This document shows, piece after piece, positions 44,036-52,376 of a stretch of 64,000 nt of DNA. This DNA comes from an uncultured bacterium. Lineage in GTDB: Bacteria > Patescibacteriota > Saccharimonadia > Saccharimonadales > Saccharimonadaceae. The position numbers and the translations under genes were made by a program. Within the stretch, counting starts at the first letter, position 1. Each line of letters opens with the position of its first letter. The notes under the pieces were generated by a model, which did no database searches, was not told the origin of the DNA, and saw only the letters and a list, made by a program, of their open reading frames with translations. The DNA is taken from the NCBI GenBank assembly GCA_903899655.1, contig CAIUKF010000009.1, forward strand, positions 62,001-126,000, written 5' to 3'.

Positions 44036-44566
44036 ATGAAAAAAATTGATATTCAAGAATTTAATGAACTAATGAAAAAGGCTAGTTATATCAGGCCCAA
44101 ACTAAAGAGGGAATTAAAATTCAACAATAGTATTGCAGGTTTGTCTGACGAGAAATGGGGCTGCACAGAGATTATGCCTATTTTTGATAAATCAAAAAAC
44201 CACGGGGTCTTAGTCGTTGATTTTGACGATAATGAGCAGTATCTTGTTCCATTTGACTTGTATACCATGTCTACGAATGTAATTGGCAGAACAAAACCAA
44301 TTATATGCGATTTTTGTCGAACATGGAGACCCGGATCGGAATCTAGCTCAATCTCATTTCCAAAAGACAAGCAGTCACTCAATACCACTACATTCTTATG
44401 CTGTGGTGATTTAAAATGTAGCATGAATTCTAGAGGTAAGACAGAGGCTTCGATACGAAGCCGGACTCAGATCCGTGAGGATATATCGATTGATGATAAA
44501 ATATTAAGGCTTAGGAATAAGATCACGGAAGTAATAAAAGATTTAGGGCTGAAGGCGATTGAATAA
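44036..44566 (+). CDS. FBP-domain (FusB-type) EF-G-binding zinc protein
   Basis: 176 residues. The C-terminal FBP domain has a treble-clef zinc finger: ICDFCRTWRPGSES then FLCCGDLKCSMN, with SRTQIREDIS following, as in EF-G-binding FusB/FusC-like proteins. FusB frees EF-G from fusidic-acid-stalled ribosomes; chromosomal relatives in non-pathogens have an unknown, probably translational role. The N-terminal 80 residues match the helical part of the same family. Confidence 0.83.
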   Translation: MKKIDIQEFNELMKKASYIRPKLKRELKFNNSIAGLSDEKWGCTEIMPIFDKSKNHGVLVVDFDDNEQYLVPFDLYTMSTNVIGRTKPIICDFCRTWRPGSESSSISFPKDKQSLNTTTFLCCGDLKCSMNSRGKTEASIRSRTQIREDISIDDKILRLRNKITEVIKDLGLKAIE

Positions 44567-44595
44567 TCTATAAATATAACTATTTGTCCATCTGT

Positions 44596-44601
44596 TATAA
44601 T
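44596..44601 (+). promoter_or_regulatory. Extended -10 box before a decayed gene
   Basis: TGT-TATAAT, 7 nt before ATG 44609. Confidence 0.4.
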
Positions 44602-44608
44602 CACCTAT

Positions 44609-44728
44609 ATGAAACATATAGTCTTGGTAACTGGAAATGACAGAAAGTTAGGTTTAGCCATGATCCCAAAGATTACGTTTGGTATCAATTTGGCCAGTGG
44701 TTTAAAGTATAATTATCATAGTAATTAA
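44609..44728 (+). pseudogene. Internally deleted gene, Ham1/ITPase-like start
   Basis: The frame opens with MKHIVLVTGNDRKLGLA, which fits the Ham1/RdgB N-terminal motif (T-G-N-x-x-K) of purine NTP pyrophosphatases. In the next frame, bases 44659-44712 read HDPKDYVWYQFGQWFKV and stop, which looks like an intact protein C-terminus. The join suggests a deletion that removed the middle and shifted the frame. A -10 box is still in place. Confidence 0.5.
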
Positions 44729-44764
44729 ATTATTTGTCCGATAAAATGCAACAGTAGGCATATA

Positions 44765-47700
44765 ATGATATATGTGAAAGTTGATGAAATTACCGCTCTT
44801 ATTAAGGAGAATATTACGCCTTCAGGGAAGTCTATTGCCGACTTAAAGAATATTTTGAATGTTGACGAGGCGGAAATTTCAAGTTGCCTTTATAGGAATC
44901 TTGGAAAAGAGTTTTTTCAGGACAACAGGTATAGGTGGTATTTAAGGGCGAAATATATCTCTGCTACAACGAGAAGAAATGACGATAACGGCATGTTGTC
45001 CAGAGTATGTTCTTACTATTTGGATTGTATACGTCAGACAGATAATACTCAGTATTCTTGTTTTGCGGTTAGTAAATATGACAAGCCTGATTACACTGAA
45101 ATTAATGAGCTACCAGGGCTTGAAGGTCTTTCGTTATATTCAGACGTGATAATGGACTTACGGTCCCGTGCTACGAGATCTCGCACCAGAAAAGAGGTAT
45201 ACTTTGGTTATCCTGTTCGTTTGAAAAAAATCAGTAGTAAAAAAGGATGGCAAGGTTTTATTGTTGAGCCAATCGTGATTTATTCGGTTAATTTTGATTC
45301 GGATAGTCCTGTAATTGAATTTCAAAATCCTACAATAAATCCTTCAATTATCAAATCAAATTTTTCAGGTGATTCTGTTGATGAATTGTCGCAAGAAATG
45401 ATAACACTGGAAGAAGATCTAGGGATTCTAAATGATATCGTTGCATCGCCTGCGGATATAGTCCGTCGACTTGCAGCAATTCGTAGTGCATGGGATTGGA
45501 AAGATGAGATAAACCCTTTTAATCTTAATTGTAGTCAGCCAATCATAAATATTAATGAGGATGGAATTTACAACAAAGCGGTTTTCTTTATGGCTGAAAG
45601 GTCAATGTATACTAAGGGGCTTGAGTCCGAATTAGTCCAGCTTGCATCGCCAGAGCTTGAGTCGCAACAAAATGCCTTGACTAGTTTGTTGGTCGACGAT
45701 GACAGTAACAGTGACAAAGGTGATTTTTTGGCGCCATTACTTGAAGTTTTGCCTATGAATAATGAGCAAAGGCAAGCGGTTAAAAAGGCGCTAGTAAATG
45801 ATTTAACTGTAGTCACTGGTCCTCCAGGAACTGGCAAATCTCAACTAATTACGAATCTAATTATTAATGCAGTATGGCAAGGTCAGACAGTTATTTTTGC
45901 GAGTAAAAATAATAAAGCGGTTGACGTAGTTGACAAAAGAGTTAATTACGCAACAAATCATGAAGTTATGATTCGAACTGGCTCTGGTCAATATCAGACA
46001 CGTACGGCCGAACATTTGTTAAATTTAATAAATTCAACAACTTCTCAAATTGATAGAGAAGATTATGACCATTACAAATCTGAGTACGCGAAAAAGCAGG
46101 GTGAACTGCAAAAAATTCAGGGTGATATTGAGGCGTTAAGAAATTTAAGAAATGCATTAGACGATCTGGACAAGAAATTTGAGGACATTATTAACGACAA
46201 AGGTCGGGACTATATTAATGTGATTAAATTACTTGACAGTCGTGCCATAAATGAATCTGTTGATAGGATTAATTATTTACGGAAGATTTTAAAACCCAAA
46301 ACTGTTATCGAAAAACTTAAGCTGATATTCAAAAAGAATACTTATAATATTGAATATTTAGAACAAGAAAAAAAATTACGTGATTCATTGAGCTATGATA
46401 AGAATAAGAACGAAGAAGAGAGTGTCGATTCAATATTAAGACTGGCACAAGAAAATATTAGCGATCGATTATTTATTGACGAATACGACGCAGCGGTCGC
46501 TGGTTTGAAAGCAACCGCTTCTTTTGAGAATCTTACAAAAAAGCAAGTCGAACTACAAAAGCAGATAACATCAACTAGTGATAGGTTATGGCGTTTATAT
46601 ATGAAACTAGGGTCTGATCGATTAACAGATAAAGCCCGATCGACTATAAGTAAATATAAATCCATACTCAAGATGATTCAGAAGGATACGGATGTTTATA
46701 AGGACCTTGGAGCAGATGTTTATCGTGTATATAAAAAAATCACAGAGGATGCTGTATATTATCTGCCAGCATGGGCGGTGACGGCGTTATCCGCTAAGGG
46801 GAAGCTCCCTTTTCAATCTGGTCTATTTGACTTGGTGATTTTTGATGAGGCTAGCCAATGTGATATTGCGTCAGCATTACCGCTTTTGTATCGTGCGAAA
46901 AGAGCGGTTATCATTGGTGACCCAAAGCAGCTTAGCCACGTTACAACGCTTAGCTCAAAGCAGGATAGATTACTGATGGCAAAACATAATTTGTTGGCCG
47001 ATTGTCCTGAATGGAGTTTTACTACAAATTCATTGTATGATTTGGCGCAAAGCACGGTTCACAAGTCGAATTTTATTAGCTTGCAGGATCATCACAGATC
47101 GCACGGTGATATTATTAATTTTGCAAATGATTATTTTTATGGTGGTAACCTGCGAATTGCAACACGATACGATAATCTGGTTGCTGTGGATGGTTCTAGT
47201 GGCGTCAGATGGATTGACACTGGGTGTACTGATACTGTGCGTCCCAAAGATGGGGGTGCTGTTAATGAAAAAGAAGCAGACAAGGTAGTAGATGTCATAT
47301 ATGATCTACTAGTCACCAAGGGTTATATTGGTAGTGTCGGTGTTGTGTCGCCGTTTAGGTATCAAGCAAACTTAATCCAAGAAAAAGTGGTCGCCAGATT
47401 GGATATTAGTTTGTTGGATAGGGCTGGATTTATGTCAGATACGGTTCATAGGTTTCAAGGTGATGAAAGAGATGTGATGATTTTTTCTTCGGCTCTTTCC
47501 GAAGGCGCGTCATTTGGAGCGGTCGCTTTTGTTGCTAATAATGCAAATCTATTTAATGTAGCACTTACCCGAGCTCGCGCGCAATTTATTGTAGTTGGAG
47601 ATAAAGACTGGGCGCTGCAATCAGACATTCCTGTATACAAAAAATTTGCATCGTATACTGATCAAGAAAAAAATATTAGGAATAAATATACGCAAACACC

Positions 47701-48064
47701 GACGGGAGACCCTAATGTATATGATTTACTCCATGGCAATGCAGTTTTCTCTGACTGGGAAATTAAATTATACAAAGCGCTACTTGCGGAAGGTATTAAG
47801 ACGATACCGCAATACAGCATAGATTCATACAGGCTAGATCTTGCTCTCGTTGATAAAAAAAGAAAACTTGATATCGAGGTTGACGGTGAGCGTTATCACA
47901 GAGAATGGTCTGGCGAACTAACAAGACGCGATCAATTGAGAAATCAGCGTATGTTTGAATTAGGCTGGGACGTACAAAGGTTTTGGGTTTATGAAGTACG
48001 CGATGACATTAAAGGTTGTGTCGAGGTTATTAAACGTTGGCTATCTGATGGCAAAACTGAATAA
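44765..48064 (+). CDS. SF1 helicase with C-terminal PD-(D/E)xK-type nuclease
   Basis: 1,099 residues. After an N-terminal region of about 330 residues with a helix-turn-helix-like start (SIADLKNILNVDEAEISSCL), the helicase core appears: Walker A VVTGPPGTGKSQLITNLI (about 350), an inserted coiled coil (about 420-600), Walker B FDLVIFDEASQCDIASALP (about 695), motif III GDPKQLSHV, then VHRFQGDERDVMIF (motif V) and LTRARAQFIVVGD (motif VI). The last 110 residues (DWEIKLYKALLAEG, YRLDLALVDKKRKLDIEVDG, RDQLRNQRMFELGWDVQRFW) are a DUF559/Vsr-like nuclease. Such fusions are candidates for phage defence or DNA repair. No partner gene is seen. Confidence 0.88.
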   Translation: MIYVKVDEITALIKENITPSGKSIADLKNILNVDEAEISSCLYRNLGKEFFQDNRYRWYLRAKYISATTRRNDDNGMLSRVCSYYLDCIRQTDNTQYSCFAVSKYDKPDYTEINELPGLEGLSLYSDVIMDLRSRATRSRTRKEVYFGYPVRLKKISSKKGWQGFIVEPIVIYSVNFDSDSPVIEFQNPTINPSIIKSNFSGDSVDELSQEMITLEEDLGILNDIVASPADIVRRLAAIRSAWDWKDEINPFNLNCSQPIININEDGIYNKAVFFMAERSMYTKGLESELVQLASPELESQQNALTSLLVDDDSNSDKGDFLAPLLEVLPMNNEQRQAVKKALVNDLTVVTGPPGTGKSQLITNLIINAVWQGQTVIFASKNNKAVDVVDKRVNYATNHEVMIRTGSGQYQTRTAEHLLNLINSTTSQIDREDYDHYKSEYAKKQGELQKIQGDIEALRNLRNALDDLDKKFEDIINDKGRDYINVIKLLDSRAINESVDRINYLRKILKPKTVIEKLKLIFKKNTYNIEYLEQEKKLRDSLSYDKNKNEEESVDSILRLAQENISDRLFIDEYDAAVAGLKATASFENLTKKQVELQKQITSTSDRLWRLYMKLGSDRLTDKARSTISKYKSILKMIQKDTDVYKDLGADVYRVYKKITEDAVYYLPAWAVTALSAKGKLPFQSGLFDLVIFDEASQCDIASALPLLYRAKRAVIIGDPKQLSHVTTLSSKQDRLLMAKHNLLADCPEWSFTTNSLYDLAQSTVHKSNFISLQDHHRSHGDIINFANDYFYGGNLRIATRYDNLVAVDGSSGVRWIDTGCTDTVRPKDGGAVNEKEADKVVDVIYDLLVTKGYIGSVGVVSPFRYQANLIQEKVVARLDISLLDRAGFMSDTVHRFQGDERDVMIFSSALSEGASFGAVAFVANNANLFNVALTRARAQFIVVGDKDWALQSDIPVYKKFASYTDQEKNIRNKYTQTPTGDPNVYDLLHGNAVFSDWEIKLYKALLAEGIKTIPQYSIDSYRLDLALVDKKRKLDIEVDGERYHREWSGELTRRDQLRNQRMFELGWDVQRFWVYEVRDDIKGCVEVIKRWLSDGKTE

Positions 48065-48165
48065 AAGTTATTGTTGTTAAATTAAAATTATCAATTGAAT
48101 GCTTTAGCTTTGGTCTACATTATGGTTTAGGACCAATTAAAAACTGGTTGTATGAGCGCGATTAA
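48061..48165 (+). pseudogene. Possible C-terminal remnant of a lost gene
   Basis: An open frame without a start codon ends in FSFGLHYGLGPIKNWLYERD and TAA (48103-48165), which reads like a protein C-terminus. It begins right after the helicase gene. No family assigned. Confidence 0.3.
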
Positions 48166-48283
48166 GATAATCGGCTAGATTTTACCAATCATATTATGAT
48201 AATAGATCACCAGGCAAATTGTCTGGCAATTTAGTTTCTAATCAGGAGTAAAATAGTAACAGAGATAAGAAAGGAGCCAATCA

Positions 48284-48658
48284 ATGAGAAATTATATTGC
48301 TGCAGACGTTGATGAATATATTGCTAGCGCCGAACCTGCCGCTGGTCCGACGCTGAAGTCGCTGCGAGAGTTAGTTAAATCGACAATCCCAGCGGCCGAA
48401 GAAAGTATTAGCTGGGGAGTGCCGTTTTATAAATACCACGGTCTGTTGGCTGGTTTTTCGGTCTTTACTAGTCATGTTAGTTTCGGACTAGCCTTTGCGT
48501 TGGATGACGATGTTCGTGAAAGACTAGCGAAAAAAGGCTATAAAACCGGCAGCAAAACTATTCAAATTAAATTTGATCAAATAGCGCCAGTTGTCGAGAT
48601 AAAACAAATTTTAATCAAACGCGCCAAAGAAAACGAAGTTAAAAAAGCCGCAAGATAA
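48284..48658 (+). CDS. DUF1801 (YdhG-like) protein
   Basis: 124 residues; GAAAGGAG lies 8 nt before the ATG. The family pattern is clear: DVDEYIASAEPAAGPTLKSL, then SISWGVPFYKYHGLLAGFSV and FTSHVSFGLAF. DUF1801 proteins include a B. subtilis frataxin-like iron chaperone (Fra), but most are uncharacterised. It heads a run of plus-strand genes with the NUDIX and aldo/keto reductase genes. Confidence 0.85.
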   Translation: MRNYIAADVDEYIASAEPAAGPTLKSLRELVKSTIPAAEESISWGVPFYKYHGLLAGFSVFTSHVSFGLAFALDDDVRERLAKKGYKTGSKTIQIKFDQIAPVVEIKQILIKRAKENEVKKAAR

Positions 48659-48677
48659 TTACCCAAGGAACAATGTT

Positions 48678-49178
48678 ATGATTGATAAATTACCTGCTGA
48701 TATTCTGCGAAAACACAAAGGTGTTAGTTTTGTTGGTGTGACAACTTGTTTTATCTGTCACGATGGCAATGGTAATATTTTTATGGCTAAAAGAAGTCAA
48801 AATGCCAGGGATGAACATGGCGCTTGGGACGTTGGCGGTGGCGGTTTAAAATGGGGCGTAACCGCTCAGGAAAATGTTATTAGGGAAGTTAAAGAAGAAT
48901 ATGGTACGACGCCAAAAGAAGTCGAGTTCATGGGTTATCGAGATGCTTTTCGTAAACTACCCGACGGTACTTTGACCCACTGGCTGGCATTGGATTTTAT
49001 AATTTTGGTTAATCGAGACCAGGTCAAAATTAATGAGCCAGATATGTTTGATGATTTTGGTTGGTTTACTTTAGATAATCTACCATCGCCATTACATTCT
49101 CAGCTTCACCACACTTTTGAAAATAATAAAGACAAATTAAAATTAATTTTAAAACTGGATAAGGGTCGTAAATGCTAA
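48678..49178 (+). CDS. NUDIX hydrolase
   Basis: 166 residues. The Nudix box GGGLKWGVTAQENVIREVKE then EYG matches GX5EX7REUXEEXGU with a slightly altered start. The region before (FICHDGNGNIFMAKRSQNAR) and after (GYRDAFRKLPDGTLTHWLAL) resembles enzymes that clean modified nucleotides or nucleotide sugars. It overlaps the aldo/keto reductase gene by 7 nt. Confidence 0.88.
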   Translation: MIDKLPADILRKHKGVSFVGVTTCFICHDGNGNIFMAKRSQNARDEHGAWDVGGGGLKWGVTAQENVIREVKEEYGTTPKEVEFMGYRDAFRKLPDGTLTHWLALDFIILVNRDQVKINEPDMFDDFGWFTLDNLPSPLHSQLHHTFENNKDKLKLILKLDKGRKC

Positions 49179-49963
49179 ATATAAATTCAACTATCAAATT
49201 AAATAATGCTACGGCAATGCCACTGCTGGGCTTTGGTACTTGGCAGGCTAAGGATGGCGAAACGGCTTACGATGCGGTTTGTGGTGCTTTAAAAGCTGGT
49301 TATCGACATATTGATACGGCAAAATTTTATGGCAATGAAGAATCTGTCGGCAGAGCAATTCGGGACAGCGGCATTGCCCGCGAAGAAATTTGGGTGACGA
49401 CGAAACTATGGACGACTGATGCTTTGAACCCAGAAAAAGCTTTTCAAACTAGTTTAGACAAATTGAACATTGGCTATATTGATTTGTATTTGATTCATTT
49501 TCCAGTGCCAGGACTGGTGACGAAAAATTGGTTAAAACTTGAGAAGATATTCGAGGGCGGAAAAGTCAGGACGATTGGCGTCAGTAATCATTCGATTGCG
49601 CAGATAAAAAGTATTTTAAAAGTCGCAACTATTAAACCGGCCGTCAATCAAATTAAATGCTCGCCATATAATTACGACCCAGAGATGCATGAGTTTTGTA
49701 AAAATAACGGCATTGCGATGGAGGCGTACAGTCCGCTGACACGCGGCAATAATTTGAATGATGCTAAATTATTGTCGATTGCTGAAAAATATAAAAAGTC
49801 ACCGGCTCAAATTCTGCTGCGATGGTGCATTCAAAAAGATATCGCAACTTTACCTAAGTCTGTTCATGAAAACAGAATTATAGAGAACGCAGATATTTAT
49901 GATTTCGAACTATTAGATTCAGACATTGTATTGCTTGATTTGTTTTCGAAGTTTATAGAATAA
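49172..49963 (+). CDS. Aldo/keto reductase
   Basis: 263 residues. The family signatures occur in order: MPLLGFGTWQAKDGETAYDA, GYRHIDTAKFYGNEESVGRA (catalytic Asp and Tyr), VTTKLW (catalytic Lys), DLYLIHFPVP (catalytic His), GVSNHSIAQI and IATLPKSVHENRI. This is the NADPH-dependent 2,5-diketogluconate reductase branch, which reduces a wide set of aldehydes. Translationally coupled to the NUDIX gene. Confidence 0.92.
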   Translation: MLNINSTIKLNNATAMPLLGFGTWQAKDGETAYDAVCGALKAGYRHIDTAKFYGNEESVGRAIRDSGIAREEIWVTTKLWTTDALNPEKAFQTSLDKLNIGYIDLYLIHFPVPGLVTKNWLKLEKIFEGGKVRTIGVSNHSIAQIKSILKVATIKPAVNQIKCSPYNYDPEMHEFCKNNGIAMEAYSPLTRGNNLNDAKLLSIAEKYKKSPAQILLRWCIQKDIATLPKSVHENRIIENADIYDFELLDSDIVLLDLFSKFIE

Positions 49964-49967
49964 ATGC

Positions 49968-49973
49968 TATAAT
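49968..49973 (+). promoter_or_regulatory. Extended -10 box with about 95-nt leader
   Basis: TGC-TATAAT just after the aldo/keto reductase stop. Unlike most genes here, the next gene has a leader and an SD (AAGGAG at 50061-50066). GATCC and GGATC at 49985-49998 form a small inverted repeat in the leader. Confidence 0.45.
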
Positions 49974-50073
49974 AAATTTAATATGATCCTGTGGGATCCA
50001 CTATGCGCACACGTTTGGACGAGCCGAACCAATAGCGCCAATAATAAATCACAATAATTATAAGGAGTTAAGC

Positions 50074-50526
50074 GTGTATCAACGACGAATTAGTGTGCGT
50101 GGTGTTATATACAAAAACGGCAAAATATATGCCCAAAAACTAAAAAATAAGGATGGCATTCGTAATTATTGGTCAACGCCAGGTGGTGGTTTGGATGATG
50201 GCGAAGATTTACTAAGTGGACTACACCGCGAAATGATTGAAGAAACTGGGATTGCTCCACAAATTGGGCGATTAATGTTTGTTCAGCAGTTTAATATCAG
50301 AGGAAAAGAACAACTAGAATTCTTTTTTCATATTACCAACGCTGATGATTATGAAGATATTGATTTAACAAGTACATCACACGGTTTAATTGAAGTTGCT
50401 GAACATGGTTTTATTGATCCAAACAATGAGATAATATTGCCAAGTGATTTACAAAAGTTTGATTTTGAGAATTACACAAAACATGTCGAACCAGTCGTGA
50501 TATTGAACGAATTAGGATCAATTTAA
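50074..50526 (+). CDS. NUDIX hydrolase, GTG start
   Basis: 150 residues starting at GTG 50074, with AAGGAG 7 nt upstream. The Nudix box is GGGLDDGEDLLSGLHREMIE then ETG, and the first strand is SVRGVIYKNGKIYAQKLKNK. The later half is acidic. Substrate unknown; the general role is hydrolysis of a nucleoside-diphosphate-linked compound. It converges with the phosphatase gene with a 4-nt overlap. Confidence 0.87.
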   Translation: MYQRRISVRGVIYKNGKIYAQKLKNKDGIRNYWSTPGGGLDDGEDLLSGLHREMIEETGIAPQIGRLMFVQQFNIRGKEQLEFFFHITNADDYEDIDLTSTSHGLIEVAEHGFIDPNNEIILPSDLQKFDFENYTKHVEPVVILNELGSI

Positions 50527-51266
50527 TCGTTTATAAAATTTCGTAGCTTGATGATATCAAGCGTTTTTTGGACGTGTCTGAATTTGAATTCAAGGTCAAA
50601 GCCTTCTTGGTTGTTTTGATAAATATAAATGTCAAAACTTTCAGCAAAGTCGATTGGTCCACCTAGGTCGTCTATTATGTCGGTTGAATCAGGCTGGTAA
50701 TCTGACAAAAAGTAATAAATAAATGACATCAAGACTGGTTCATGTGATCCATTAATAAAGTTGACTCGGTGCTTGGTATCTGTTAAATTGGCAAATCTAA
50801 CCTCGGTGTCGATAACGATGGCGATGTTTTTTGCCATTTGTGTTGGTGAATAGTAGACATCAGGTTCGGATGATTTGTCTTCAAGATTCAGGAAATTGTC
50901 GATTCGATTTAGTATGTTTGCGTAGGTAACTTCAATATTGTCCCAATGACTAAATAAGTCACCTTTATTTTTCGGATTTTTAAGATAATGCAGGTTTGGA
51001 ACAACATAATCTGCGATATTTTCACCTAATTCCAACAGGTGTTCCTGGCTTTCTGATAAATGTAAATGAGCGGCCATTGTGCGGACAGTATCTTTGACTC
51101 GGTCGACACCGCTATGGAACAGAATAATCTGGTCGTTTAGATGATCAGTCTTAAGGCCGGCGTCTTTGGCTTGGTGGTGGCCATTATGGGTTAGGTTGCC
51201 GTCATCGGCTTTTTCACCGTGGCGCATAAAAGTCAGTATTGCTGTTGGTTTTTTATTATCGTTCAT
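50523..51266 (-). CDS. Histidine-phosphatase (PGM-like) family protein
   Basis: 247 residues. The N-terminus AILTFMRHGEKADDGNLTHN then GHHQAKDAGL is the RHG motif of the histidine phosphatase superfamily; the second His may lie in the NGSHEPVLMSFIY segment near 170. The rest (DYVVPNLHYLKNPKNKGDLF) matches no subfamily I know. Substrate unknown. It begins 5 bp after the downstream end of the membrane-protein gene, on the same strand. Confidence 0.75.
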   Translation of the reverse strand: MNDNKKPTAILTFMRHGEKADDGNLTHNGHHQAKDAGLKTDHLNDQIILFHSGVDRVKDTVRTMAAHLHLSESQEHLLELGENIADYVVPNLHYLKNPKNKGDLFSHWDNIEVTYANILNRIDNFLNLEDKSSEPDVYYSPTQMAKNIAIVIDTEVRFANLTDTKHRVNFINGSHEPVLMSFIYYFLSDYQPDSTDIIDDLGGPIDFAESFDIYIYQNNQEGFDLEFKFRHVQKTLDIIKLRNFIND

Positions 51267-51270
51267 AATC

Positions 51271-51774
51271 TTAATGTATCGCTAATTTAATGCCGATAAT
51301 AGCGGCGCCGATAATAAACTGGATGGCGACTGAAATTATGGCGTTTTTGACGTTGCCGTAGGTTGATTTAGACGCTTGAATTGTCATGACCGCCATTGTC
51401 GTAGCGGCTAGGGCTATGTCGACTATAAGAGCTGTTTCGATTGATATTATTCCCATTGCAGCCACAGCCAATAGGATGATTGAGGGCAACGCAGAATCAA
51501 GAATACCGCGATGAGCAACTACACTGCGAGCTAATTTTGCTCGCGGTATTAATTGTCCGTGAACGATTTTGTAAGACATAAAAAAAGCAAATAAACTGGC
51601 CACCCAAAGACCAAGCGTAGTAAAAATAATTACGGCGTAAGCGTGCCCGATAGTTAAGGTTGCGATATTAACCAGTAGGCTGATATTTACGGCCATCAGA
51701 GTAATTGCGCCATAAATGCGCTCACTTAAAAATTCGGCGTATAGCTCACGTTTCTCGTTATTTATATCTGGCAT
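51271..51774 (-). CDS. Four-span membrane protein, unknown
   Basis: 167 residues with hydrophobic segments at about 17-37, 42-68, 95-112, 115-135 and 140-165. The N-terminus is hydrophilic and charged (PDINNEKRELYAEFLSERIY). The pattern resembles small VIT1-like or DUF-type proteins, but I cannot assign a family. It heads a two-gene minus-strand unit with the phosphatase. Confidence 0.65.
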   Translation of the reverse strand: MPDINNEKRELYAEFLSERIYGAITLMAVNISLLVNIATLTIGHAYAVIIFTTLGLWVASLFAFFMSYKIVHGQLIPRAKLARSVVAHRGILDSALPSIILLAVAAMGIISIETALIVDIALAATTMAVMTIQASKSTYGNVKNAIISVAIQFIIGAAIIGIKLAIH

Positions 51775-51816
51775 GTGTGAATACTATTATACCATTAGGG
51801 CAACGGCATAATATGA

Positions 51817-51844
51817 TTGCGATATGTAATAAATAGTATATAAT
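51817..51844 (+). promoter_or_regulatory. Promoter, likely leaderless
   Basis: TTGCGA (51817-51822), 16 bp, TATAAT (51839-51844), 6 nt before ATG 51851. Confidence 0.6.
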
Positions 51845-51850
51845 AACATT

Positions 51851-52276
51851 ATGAAAAATGATTTAATTAGTGAAGAACCAAAAAGCTACCGGACGGTTAC
51901 TGGTGACTTTGAAAAAATCAACGTCGAGCATCTATCACGATTGAGAGTGCTTGGTAAGGTTGCAAGACTATCTGTTTCTTCTGGCGGCAGAGTGTTTATT
52001 GAAGGAAATGTCGAATACGCTGACGTAGCTTATAAAGGCGAAGCAATAATCATAGGTAATGTAAAGACTGCTATGGCAAGAGAAGGTGGGGTGATAGATG
52101 TTGCTGGTAAAATATCAGAGGCTTACGCTATACACGGCGGTAAAATAGTCGCTAGTGAAGATATTGGTCTTGCAAAAGCATCAGTGTCTGGAGAGATTAG
52201 GTCAATTGGAAAGATTGAACAAGGTGATGCATTTCACGCTGGGACTATTAACGGCCTTAAGGTTCATCATAATTAG
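51851..52276 (+). CDS. Bactofilin-like beta-helix protein
   Basis: 141 residues made of short repeated strands with regular Val/Ile and Gly: LRVLGKVARLSVSSGGRVFI, EGNVEYADVAYKGEAIIIGN, VIDVAGKISEAYAIHGGKIV, SVSGEIRSIGKIEQGDAFHA. This is the look of a right-handed beta-helix such as bactofilins or polymer-forming proteins, though the classic bactofilin signature is not certain. It may assemble in the cytoplasm or at the membrane. Confidence 0.6.
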   Translation: MKNDLISEEPKSYRTVTGDFEKINVEHLSRLRVLGKVARLSVSSGGRVFIEGNVEYADVAYKGEAIIIGNVKTAMAREGGVIDVAGKISEAYAIHGGKIVASEDIGLAKASVSGEIRSIGKIEQGDAFHAGTINGLKVHHN

Positions 52277-52376
52277 GCCAATCCAAAACAAATAAAAGTA
52301 GCTACCGATAATAATACAAAATATCATCCAAATTCTTTGGTTATTATCAAGCTTGTGGTTAAATAATATTAAGGTT

